Shown: positions 1 to 5,560 of the stretch, piece after piece
Layout: each line of letters begins with the position of its first letter
How positions within the stretch are numbered: position 1 is the first letter of the stretch
Source: Chloroflexota bacterium
Lineage (GTDB): Bacteria > Chloroflexota > UBA6077
Length of the DNA: 5,990 bases
Direction of reading: 5' to 3'
Assembly (NCBI GenBank): GCA_021786215.1
Contig: JAJYNT010000121.1
Span: 1 to 5,990 of the forward strand
Made by a program: the position numbers and the translations under genes
The notes under the pieces: generated by a model
Seen by the model: the letters and a program-made list of their open reading frames with translations, nothing else
Databases searched by the model: none
Told to the model about the DNA's origin: nothing

Positions 1-774
1 GGGCGATCCGCTGCCGCCAACGATAGGCAGCGGCAGCCCAAAGAAGGTGAACCGCGGGCGAGGAATGCGCTCCAGGTAGGCCAGGTTTTCCACGATCTGG
101 ATGACGTCTTTCCCGATCCAGCCCCGTAGGAGAAAGTTGACGTGCGCGGTGAGGGCGAGGTCGCAGTCGCCATTGGGACTGTCGATGCCGACCAGTTTCA
201 CCTTCCGCTCGATGAACCAGATGGGGGCGTCATGGCCGAGCCCGGGCGCTTCCTGAGCCCACCTCTCTGGATCCACGTTTGGTCCGTAACCGTACCTGGC
301 GCTGTGCCCCGTGTGGAGAATCACGACGTCGCCCTCGCGCACCCTGTCCTCTGTTCGCCGCTCGGCTGTCTCCAGGTCCTCGACTGTGATTGCGCGGCTG
401 CCCGCGCACACACCCCGCAGGTCGAGCATGATGGCCTCGCCGCAGCAGCGCTCGAGAGGTATCTGGGCAGCATCTTGAGCCTCATCGCGATGGTCGAGGT
501 GCGAAGCAGCATCGATGTGGGTGCCCATGTGGGTGCTGATGAGTAGCTGCTCGCTCTGAAAGCCGTGACCCTTCCCACCGATTCCGGCCTCGGGGGGAAG
601 TCCATCGTAGAGACGTGGCGTTCGCGGCGGATCCCAGCGACTGGCCATGAGCCACTGGGAGAAGACGTGTCGCTGGTACTGCCAGATAACGGGCGCCCGC
701 GGATGGTTCGGATGGTTCAAGACCATCCCTTCGTGGATCGGTATCGTTAGATCGATGATTTCCGTCTTGCTCAC
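1..774 (-). CDS. Cyclase-family (kynurenine formamidase-like) metal-dependent hydrolase, 3' end off the window
   Basis: Translating the minus strand from base 774 gives 258 open codons that run off the left edge, so only the last residues are missing. The protein begins SKTEIIDLTIPIHEGM, the usual opening of the cyclase / kynurenine formamidase family (PF04199). Residues 82-92 carry HxGTHxD followed by AASH: His82, His86 and Asp88 match the family's metal ligands and His92 the active-site histidine. His211 and Glu229 (in IVENL) match the later ligand positions, though their spacing is about six residues longer than in KynB. GDVVILHTGH (148-157) and the end FFGLPLPIVGGSGSP are also family-typical. 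Members hydrolyse amide, lactone or related bonds; kynurenine, isatin and other substrates are known, and I cannot tell which applies. The GTG start at 774-772 is chosen because homology begins directly after it. AGGAG lies almost against it, which is an unusually short spacing; no better in-frame ATG precedes the conserved region. No lesion is seen. Confidence 0.9.
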   Translation of the reverse strand, partial: MSKTEIIDLTIPIHEGMVLNHPNHPRAPVIWQYQRHVFSQWLMASRWDPPRTPRLYDGLPPEAGIGGKGHGFQSEQLLISTHMGTHIDAASHLDHRDEAQDAAQIPLERCCGEAIMLDLRGVCAGSRAITVEDLETAERRTEDRVREGDVVILHTGHSARYGYGPNVDPERWAQEAPGLGHDAPIWFIERKVKLVGIDSPNGDCDLALTAHVNFLLRGWIGKDVIQIVENLAYLERIPRPRFTFFGLPLPIVGGSGSP

Positions 775-782
775 TCTCCTTT

Positions 783-794
783 CGAAGATCTTCG
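783..794. promoter_or_regulatory. 12-bp perfect palindrome just upstream of the cyclase ribosome-binding site
   Basis: The sequence CGAAGATCTTCG is its own reverse complement and ends nine bases before the GTG start of the cyclase gene, next to its AAAGGAG. A perfect dyad here could be a repressor operator or a small hairpin that affects translation start. The sequence shows only the symmetry. No promoter boxes are visible around it, so a regulatory role is inference. Confidence 0.3.
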
Positions 795-919
795 GCGGGG
801 CGGCAGCCCGGATACTGAGGCTTGCGGAGTAGCCGGAGCGCTCACCGCTGGGCCCCACATCCGCCCGTGATCGAGGCCACAAGTTACCAACGCGAAACCA
901 GCCTGCGTGGGTTCGCACA

Positions 920-933
920 CCATGGGCCCATGG
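920..933. repeat. 14-bp perfect palindrome after the sugar-permease remnant
   Basis: CCATGGGCCCATGG is a perfect 14-bp palindrome beginning one base past the TAG stop (937-935) of the permease remnant. It has no loop and no T-run, so it is not a standard terminator. The rest of the 160-bp gap to the cyclase gene (775-934) shows no open gene or clear promoter. Confidence 0.35.
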
Positions 934-934
934 G

Positions 935-1275
935 CTATCCTCTTACGGCCCCCGCCGTCAGGCCGCTGACGATGTACTTCTGGAGCACCAGGGCGAAGAT
1001 GATAGGGGGCAGGCTGCCCAGCACCGCCGCCGCGTTCATCGCTCCGTAGTCTATGGAAAACCTGCCCGCGAACTCCGAGATCACCACGGGCACAGTCTTG
1101 GACGCATCCGTGGAGGTGAACACCACCGCCAGGAAGAACTCGCTCCAGGCGTTCAGCAGCGAGAAGATGGTGGCTGCCGCCAGCCCCGGCAGGGCGAGGG
1201 GCAGCTTTCCAGCCGGCCCAGAAGGTTCCCCTCCGACGGGTGCAGACCAATTAGATGACCTTCGACTACAGCCGC
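935..1275 (-). pseudogene. Decayed 3' end of a MalG-type (CUT1) sugar ABC transporter permease
   Basis: From about 1205 down to the TAG at 937-935 one frame encodes a clear C-terminus of a carbohydrate ABC permease: LPLALPGLAAATIFSLLNAW, SEFFLAVVFTS, then a segment ending QKYIVSGLTAGAVRG, which is the hallmark end of the MalG/CUT1 family. It covers the last two membrane spans. Upstream, similarity jumps frames: CTRRRGTFWAGWK (1247-1209) reads one frame over, and AAVVEG (1275-1258), probably the remains of the EAA loop, reads in the third frame. A TAA stands directly before the CTRRR stretch. The full protein is normally about 270-300 residues; the N-terminal two thirds and the partner permease, binding protein and ATPase are absent here. 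The fragment is too short and too shifted to make a working permease. It lies between the URO-D gene and the cyclase on the same strand. The identification of the C-terminal part is firm; the EAA-loop remnant is tentative. Confidence 0.85.
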
Positions 1276-1366
1276 CCAGCCGTCTCCCAGTTTCCCTTGG
1301 CCATCGCGGCCGGTTCCTGCCCTTGGCGTCGACCTGGCCCCATCGCGGGTGAGGCAGAGGCCACCA

Positions 1367-2471
1367 TTACAGGTTCATGGGCATTGGTCCCACCTCCCGG
1401 ACAACCTCAGCAATGGTTGCCAGGCTGTCCCAGATCTCCGGTTCAGGGATATCTTCGGTCACACCCATCACGAACCTGTATCCAGGCGCCGCCTCTCTCA
1501 GGATCTGAAAGGCTGTGGCGCGAACCTCCGCTTTAGGGAGGATATGAACGTTGGACGGGAAGTTGATCCAGAGAACCTTGTCGGGCCAGGCTGCCCGCCC
1601 TTCCGCCACGGTCATGTCGCACATCGGCGCTGGAGAAAACGCCTCGACGATATCCAGCCCGCAGGACGCCACGGCTTCTTTCAGTCCAGCGATGTTTGCG
1701 TCCAAGTGGGACATGGTCATCTTGCCCGCCTGATGAGCCACAGCGGCGAAATCGTTCAGGCAGGGAAGATAGTATTCATTGAAACGGGGACGGCCGACCA
1801 AGTCGGCGTGGATGTTGCTGCCATACAGCAGCGCGTCCGCCGGGCTATCGACAGCTATCGGGAAGACCTCTTGGTGTTTTCGACACATGACATCATGAAG
1901 TGCCAGGAGATCGTCGCGACGCTCCGCGAAGTCGATGCTGAACCGCTCGATGCCCATCAGGTGGTGCATGAGGTGGTGCATCGGCGGGCTGAACGACCGG
2001 CTGATGGTGGTGCCAAAGGCGAGGAGGATCTGACCGATAACGTACCCATCCTCCCCCAAACGATCCGCAGCGCGAAGGAACGTCGCCGGGCTGGGCTTGA
2101 ACATCATATCGCGATAGACGAACTCGATTACCCGGTAGTCCTCCGGGCTCTTGATGAAGTAGTCGACGGTCCAATAGCTAGCTGGTTCCATAAGCGTTCT
2201 CCTGCCGCTGGGTGGAGTAGACCTCGCCCACCGGCGTGCGAAGCGTTACCCGAACGTGGGGAACATCGCCCTCGCTGTACCAGCTTTCCATCACCTCCAC
2301 GTGAGGCATGGACACCTGCACCACCGGAACCCGCTGGCTGATGGCCCATCCCGCATTGCGCAGCTCGCGCTCCCGCCACCCTCTGGGCAGCATGTCGCCG
2401 TAAATGGTCATTGGGACTTGATCGACTTCCTGCCCGCGAAGCGCGTTCACTACCCGCTCCCTGGGTGTCAT
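1367..2471 (-). pseudogene. URO-D/MtaA-like (uroporphyrinogen decarboxylase family) protein, split by a 4-bp frameshift
   Basis: Two adjacent reading frames make one protein. The first (2471-2178, 97 residues) starts MTPRERVVNALRGQEVDQVP, the typical opening of URO-D-family proteins of the MtaA/CmuA type, and stops at TAG just after ENAYGTS. The second (down to the TAA at 1369-1367) continues YWTVDYFIKSPEDYRVIEF and carries the later family blocks SHLDANIAGLKEAV, GLDIVEAFSPAP and VLWINFPSNVHIL, ending GPMPMNL. At the join the minus strand reads ACCAGCTAGCTATTGG, where GCTA is duplicated in tandem. Removing one copy restores a 366-residue protein of normal length. The start is well supported: AAGGAGG lies eight bases before ATG. 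Family members include heme-pathway decarboxylases and corrinoid methyltransferases, and many with this architecture have no known substrate. The two halves are unlikely to work separately unless both are translated and assemble. A recent mutation or an assembly error are both possible. Confidence 0.88.
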
Positions 2472-2478
2472 ATCACTA

Positions 2479-2486
2479 ACCTCCTT
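2479..2486 (-). promoter_or_regulatory. Strong ribosome-binding site of the URO-D gene at the edge of the IS remnant
   Basis: The minus strand reads GAAGGAGG, then eight bases, then ATG at 2471. The last recognisable transposase residues (GMER) are encoded immediately upstream, and the transposase frame runs through this site to a TGA at 2470-2468 that overlaps the URO-D start as ATGA. Confidence 0.6.
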
Positions 2487-3072
2487 CTCTCCATCCCCCA
2501 GTGGCCTCTGCGCAAGCTGAGCAGCCTCGCCACATCGGCCTTTTCGGGCTGCGGACTGGTGACAATGTACCTCATCTCTGCCGTCTTCTTGCCCTTCTGC
2601 TCCACTTCCCGTTGCAGCTTGCACACCTGTCGCGCATACGGCCAGTCGAGGTAACCTTCCATCGCCGCGGACGTCCACAGCTTGCGCACTTCGTAGCGGT
2701 CTCCGTGCTGCCCTTTCTGCTCGGCGATCCCGAACTGCTCCCCAGGCGGCGGGTCACTAAACAGCAGCGCAATATCCTTGTACAGCGTCGGCCGGTTCTC
2801 CTTCACCAGGACCAGGTAGCCCCCGCCCCGATCCACTGTCTGCTAGCATAGGTTTCTCTGGCGCAGAGGGCGTCAGCTGTCACCACCCGATCGCGAAGAT
2901 CGATCTCCTCCGGCGGCAGGCGATGGGCCACGCTCAGTTCCCCCTCGTGCTTCTCGGTCCTTACCCCCTCTTGCGCCAGCACCAGGTCCGCCTCGCCGCT
3001 GTAGGCGGCTACCAGCCGCACCCCTGGCACCTCTTCCCCGTGGATGCCTCGCAACCCCTTCCCGTGTGCGCG
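2486..3072 (-). pseudogene. Internal fragment of an ISAs1-family (IS4-like DDE) transposase
   Basis: The fragment reads HGKGLRGIHGEEVPGVRLVA, a central part with VVTADALCA, then YLVLVKENRPTLYKDIALLF, LWTSAAMEGYLDWP and finally LSLRRGHWGMER, which follow the block order of ISAs1/H-repeat transposases. About 195 residues of a usual 370 or so remain: the N-terminal third and the C-terminal tail are gone, and no terminal inverted repeats or target duplication are seen. Three defects are visible. The first catalytic Asp of the family DGK motif is His (CAC, 3066-3064). One base is missing near 2860-2862, shifting the frame. In the second frame a TAG stands at 2845-2843 where a glutamine codon would fit. 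The Asp in VVTADAL and the Glu in GHWGMER, probable partners of the catalytic triad, remain. The fragment fills nearly the whole gap between the Gfo/Idh gene and the URO-D gene, so it appears to be a dead insertion within a former operon. Confidence 0.88.
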
Positions 3073-3101
3073 GAGGCACCACCCTCCACGATGCAGGCCT
3101 T

Positions 3102-4163
3102 CTAGCTCAACGACACCACCTCGCCCGTTTCCAGGGCGCGACGGGCCGCCAGAGGCACCAGCACGCTCTGGAGAGCGACGTCAGCGTCGGTGAGAGGGCG
3201 GTTCCCGGTGCGGATGCAGCCGGTGAAAGCACGGTGCTCCTGATACACCATGCTTCGCTCCCAGATCAACCAGCGCTCCTTCTGGGAGGGCTCCCGCTCC
3301 ATGTCGCCAAAGGACGGGTCCGGGGCCGCGTGGTACACTGTTCTGTCCGGCCGTTCGGCTCCCCAACAGCAGATAGTCTGGTTGTAGGCCGAGCACTCCA
3401 GCTTCCCCCTGTCTCCGACGATGGTCAGCTCGATGATGTCGTTCCCATAGGGGGAGAACTTGCACATCCCAAGACAGGCTCGCGCTCCATTGGTGTACTC
3501 CACCAGGACCCAGGCGTTGTCGAGCTGCCCGTCCGGGTTTACGTCGTTTCCACCCACCGCCATCACACGCGCGGCCTGAGCGCAGGCGAACCAGTTGAAC
3601 AGATCGAAGCGATGGGAGTTCATCTCCACCAGCGAGCCCCCGGAAAGGCTCGCATCGAACCGCCATCCTCTGGACCCAGGCAAGAGAGGCCACCGGAACT
3701 CCTTGCACAGAAACATGCGCGGACGGCCGATCTGGTCTCCCCGGATGATCCCCGCTACCTTCGAGTAGAGGTCGGAGTAGCGCATCTCCAATCCTATCTG
3801 GTAGACGGTGCCGCCGGTGCGGGCAGCCTCGTGGACCAAAAAGGCATCCTCCTCCGTGGTAGCCATCGGCTTCTCGCACAGCACGTGCTTGCCGGCTGCA
3901 AGGGCTGCCACCGTCTGCTCCTTGTGAAGGAAGTTCGGGCTGGCGATCACAACACAGTCGATCTCCTGCTGAGCCAGGAGATCCCTGTAGTCCTCGAAAA
4001 GAGCCGGCCGACCCCGGCAGAGAGCAGCCCCCTGTTCGGCTTTGGCCCGGGATGGGTTGCAAAGAGCAACGATCTCCACATCGTCCATCATGGCCAACGC
4101 CGGAATGTGAGATCTCAGGGCTATGGATCCAACGCCTATGATGCCGTAGCGGATGGGTTGCAT
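3102..4163 (-). CDS. Gfo/Idh/MocA family NAD(P)-dependent oxidoreductase
   Basis: This 353-residue protein is intact and of normal family length. The N-terminal Rossmann fold begins QPIRYGIIGVGSIALRSHIP, with the dinucleotide loop GVGSIA at 10-15. HVLCEKPMA (93-101) holds the family EKP motif, with Lys98 as the expected catalytic lysine. The C-terminal substrate domain has GGSLVEMNSHRFD (175-187), where His184 is the expected catalytic histidine and Glu180 replaces the more common Asp. Members oxidise or reduce sugars, inositols and related polyols at a hydroxyl carbon in the cytoplasm; the substrate cannot be read from sequence. I chose the ATG at 4163-4161 because GGAGGAG lies six bases upstream and homology starts there; an upstream GTG or TTG start near 4214 would add about 17 non-conserved residues. 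It ends with TAG some 30 bases before the transposase remnant and follows the SDR gene after a 288-bp gap. Confidence 0.95.
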   Translation of the reverse strand: MQPIRYGIIGVGSIALRSHIPALAMMDDVEIVALCNPSRAKAEQGAALCRGRPALFEDYRDLLAQQEIDCVVIASPNFLHKEQTVAALAAGKHVLCEKPMATTEEDAFLVHEAARTGGTVYQIGLEMRYSDLYSKVAGIIRGDQIGRPRMFLCKEFRWPLLPGSRGWRFDASLSGGSLVEMNSHRFDLFNWFACAQAARVMAVGGNDVNPDGQLDNAWVLVEYTNGARACLGMCKFSPYGNDIIELTIVGDRGKLECSAYNQTICCWGAERPDRTVYHAAPDPSFGDMEREPSQKERWLIWERSMVYQEHRAFTGCIRTGNRPLTDADVALQSVLVPLAARRALETGEVVSLS

Positions 4164-4268
4164 CTTCTGCTCCTCCCAGCACAGTGTGGTGGGCGCCAGA
4201 CAAGTGGCCAACACCCGTCTGAGCCATCCAATCCGCCCCGACCGCTAGCGTCCAGCCAGGGCGGGGGT

Positions 4269-4285
4269 TTGGGGGTGTCCCCCAA
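4269..4285. repeat. G/C-rich hairpin TTGGGGG-TGT-CCCCCAA upstream of the Gfo/Idh gene
   Basis: This is a perfect 7-bp stem with a 3-base loop, about 105 bases upstream of the Gfo/Idh start. On the plus strand it is preceded by another G-run (GCGGGGGTTT). No T-run follows on either strand, so it does not look like a classic intrinsic terminator. It could be a transcript-end or processing structure, or part of a dispersed genomic repeat. Confidence 0.4.
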
Positions 4286-4414
4286 GAGTGTCCTATAGCA
4301 AAGCCAAGGTGAAACCTGCAGGACCGACGCGCAGAAGCGCCCGCTACCGCGGCATTTTCTCGCACCGGGCATGTCGTTCCCGCCTTGGCTTCAGCTTAGT
4401 CCAGCATGGAGTGG

Positions 4415-4443
4415 CAGGGCACCAATGGCAAATGGGTGCCCTG
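4415..4443 (-). terminator. Possible terminator-like hairpin after the SDR gene
   Basis: The inverted arms CAGGGCACC (4415-4423) and GGTGCCCTG (4435-4443) match perfectly over 9 bp with an 11-base loop, and lie 8 bases past the SDR stop codon in the direction of transcription. The position and stem suit a 3'-end hairpin, but no U-tract follows on the minus strand. It may therefore be a rho-dependent end, an RNA-stabilising stem or an attenuating structure. The rest of the gap (4164-4451) shows no gene and no promoter that I can support. Confidence 0.4.
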
Positions 4444-4451
4444 ATCATGCA

Positions 4452-5210
4452 CTAGATCATGGCGAGGCCGCCGTTCACGTCCAGCACCACTCCCGTCAGA
4501 TAGCCAGCGGCGTCGGAGCATAGGAAGAGGGCAGCCCTCGCGATGTCCTCGGTGGTGCCCAAACGCCCCAGCGGGACCTGCTTCAGGAAATCGCTCCAGG
4601 TCTCCTCGGACCAGGAGTTGGTCATCTCGGTCTGAATAACGCCCGGTGCGATGGCGTTTACGCGAACACCGTGTTTCCCCAGATGCAGCGCCATGGATCG
4701 AGTTATGCCGATGACCCCGGCCTTGGACGACGTGTAATGTACGGGCGAGGCACGGCCGCCGGTTCGCGCGGCCATAGATGAGATGTTCAGGATAGTACCC
4801 TTCCCCTGCTTCCTCATGAGCGGAAAGACCGCACTGGAACAGAGAAACACCCCCTTCAAGTTGACATCCAGCACGCAGTCCCACTCTTCCTCGGTCACCT
4901 CCTCGAAGTGGGTGAAGAGGTTTATCCCCGCGTTGTTGACCAGGATGTCGAGCCTTCCGAACCTGGCGGAAACCTCCTCCACCATTCCCTGGGTGCTGGC
5001 CGCCGAGGAAACGTCCACCTGCATCGCCAGGCTGTCAATCCCCGCCGTTGCCAGCTCCCTTGCCGCCGCCTCGGCCAGGTCGGGGCGAATGTCAGCGACC
5101 GCTACCCTGGCGCCTGCTCTCCCCAACTCCCTGGCTATGCTGAAGCCTATGCCACGTCCACCTCCGGTCACAACAGCAACATTGCCCTCCACCAGATACT
5201 CACTTAGCAT
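4452..5210 (-). CDS. Short-chain dehydrogenase/reductase (classical SDR, FabG-like)
   Basis: This intact 252-residue classical SDR has a full motif set: the cofactor loop TGGGRGIG (15-22), an Asp at the end of the second strand (VAVAD, Asp40), NNAG (92-95), Asn117, NIS followed by Ser145, YTSSK with Tyr159 and Lys163, and APGVIQTEM (188-196). Ser-Tyr-Lys plus Asn form the catalytic set, and Asp40 usually favours NAD(H) over NADP(H). It would oxidise a secondary alcohol or reduce a ketone in the cytoplasm. FabG-like sequence alone does not separate fatty-acid synthesis from sugar or steroid catabolism; the neighbours favour catabolism (inference). The ATG at 5210 is chosen because AGGT repeats provide ribosome-binding sequence at suitable spacing; a GTG two codons upstream (5216) is a credible alternative. 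It ends with TAG, and a hairpin follows. Confidence 0.95.
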   Translation of the reverse strand: MLSEYLVEGNVAVVTGGGRGIGFSIARELGRAGARVAVADIRPDLAEAAARELATAGIDSLAMQVDVSSAASTQGMVEEVSARFGRLDILVNNAGINLFTHFEEVTEEEWDCVLDVNLKGVFLCSSAVFPLMRKQGKGTILNISSMAARTGGRASPVHYTSSKAGVIGITRSMALHLGKHGVRVNAIAPGVIQTEMTNSWSEETWSDFLKQVPLGRLGTTEDIARAALFLCSDAAGYLTGVVLDVNGGLAMI

Positions 5211-5214
5211 CGGC

Positions 5215-5234
5215 ACCTACCTACCTACTTACTT
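5215..5234 (-). repeat. Tetranucleotide tandem repeat forming the SDR ribosome-binding region
   Basis: On the minus strand this reads two AAGT units followed by three AGGT units and ends four bases before the SDR ATG at 5210. The AGGT units are the only Shine-Dalgarno-like sequence ahead of that gene. Gain or loss of a unit would leave the coding frame alone but change spacing and the number of possible ribosome contacts. Confidence 0.6.
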
Positions 5235-5257
5235 CATTTACTTCTCTCGCGTCGCTC

Positions 5258-5273
5258 GATCAGCGATCTGATC
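5258..5273. repeat. Short inverted repeat GATCAG-CGAT-CTGATC
   Basis: A perfect 6-bp stem with a 4-base loop begins one base past the TGA that ends the acyl-CoA synthetase remnant. It lacks a T-run. At this length it could have arisen by chance; it is listed because of its position at the end of the remnant and upstream of the SDR gene. Confidence 0.25.
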
Positions 5274-5274
5274 C

Positions 5275-5560
5275 TCAGGAACCCTTCCCCAGCGCCGCGC
5301 CTTGCAGCACCTCGGTGAAGACGCCCCCCACCCAACCAGGAGGCGCACCGGCCCAAGAACGGGGTCGTGGGTGATCCCTACGATGGTCTCCGTGCCGTTG
5401 TGGACCATCTCCTCAACGAGGACGCCTCTGACGGTCTTGGCGGAGCAGCGCTCGCGCGCGTTGCCCATGGTCCTCTCCTAGGCCAATCGCAGGCGGGCCT
5501 CGTCGCGTACGTCCAACCTGATCGCTGGGCATCGGTCCTGTGCAGAATCTCCGCGTCCTC
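5275..5560 (-). pseudogene. Decayed fragment of an NDP-forming acyl-CoA synthetase (ATP-grasp domain)
   Basis: Read across three frames, this stretch gives EDAEILHRTDA, then IRLDVRDEARLRLA, a stop, ERTMGNARERC and RGVLVEEMVHNGTETIVGIT, HDPVLGP, and after another shift GGVFTEVLQ. These blocks match in order the ATP-grasp domain of ADP-forming acetate/acyl-CoA ligases (ATP-grasp_5, PF13549), which make acyl-CoA and NDP or the reverse. Defects are a one-base loss near 5523-5530, a TAG at 5480-5478 where an aromatic codon would be expected, and a one-base loss near 5329-5331. A TGA at 5277-5275 ends the last frame soon after GGVFTEVLQ, where the family sequence should continue. Only about 95 of the 200 or more residues of this domain remain, and the CoA-binding domains are absent. 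The fragment begins inside the permease stop codon at its upstream end. It is an old, dead remnant; the family call is firm because several long blocks agree. Confidence 0.85.

Noticed and set aside
771..1250. Minus-strand open frame of 159 codons across the permease remnant
   Set aside because: Only its first dozen residues resemble the permease; the rest is the wrong frame of the remnant and of the gap before the cyclase gene.
2165..2200. Programmed ribosomal frameshift in the URO-D gene
   Set aside because: There is no slippery heptamer or downstream structure at the join; a tandem 4-bp duplication accounts for it completely.
1349..2341. Plus-strand open frame of 330 codons
   Set aside because: It is the antisense shadow of the URO-D gene, with no recognisable domain.
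3072..3087. Small inverted repeat GGAGG/CCTCC after the Gfo/Idh stop as a terminator
   Set aside because: A 5-bp stem without a T-run is too weak to support a terminator.
3066..4298. Long plus-strand open frame of 410 codons
   Set aside because: It lies antisense to the well-supported Gfo/Idh gene and has no family-like motifs; GC-rich codon use on the other strand explains it.
4301..4391. A 9-bp inverted repeat (AAGCCAAGG and CCTTGGCTT) that might bound a small mobile element
   Set aside because: The arms are 73 bases apart, there is no target duplication, and one such match in a gap of this size is not very unlikely by chance.
2843..5480. TAG recoded as an amino acid, since in-frame TAG codons sit where sense codons are expected in two genes
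   Set aside because: TAG also ends the SDR, Gfo/Idh and sugar-permease frames normally, and both genes with internal TAG carry frameshifts too, so decay is the simpler explanation.
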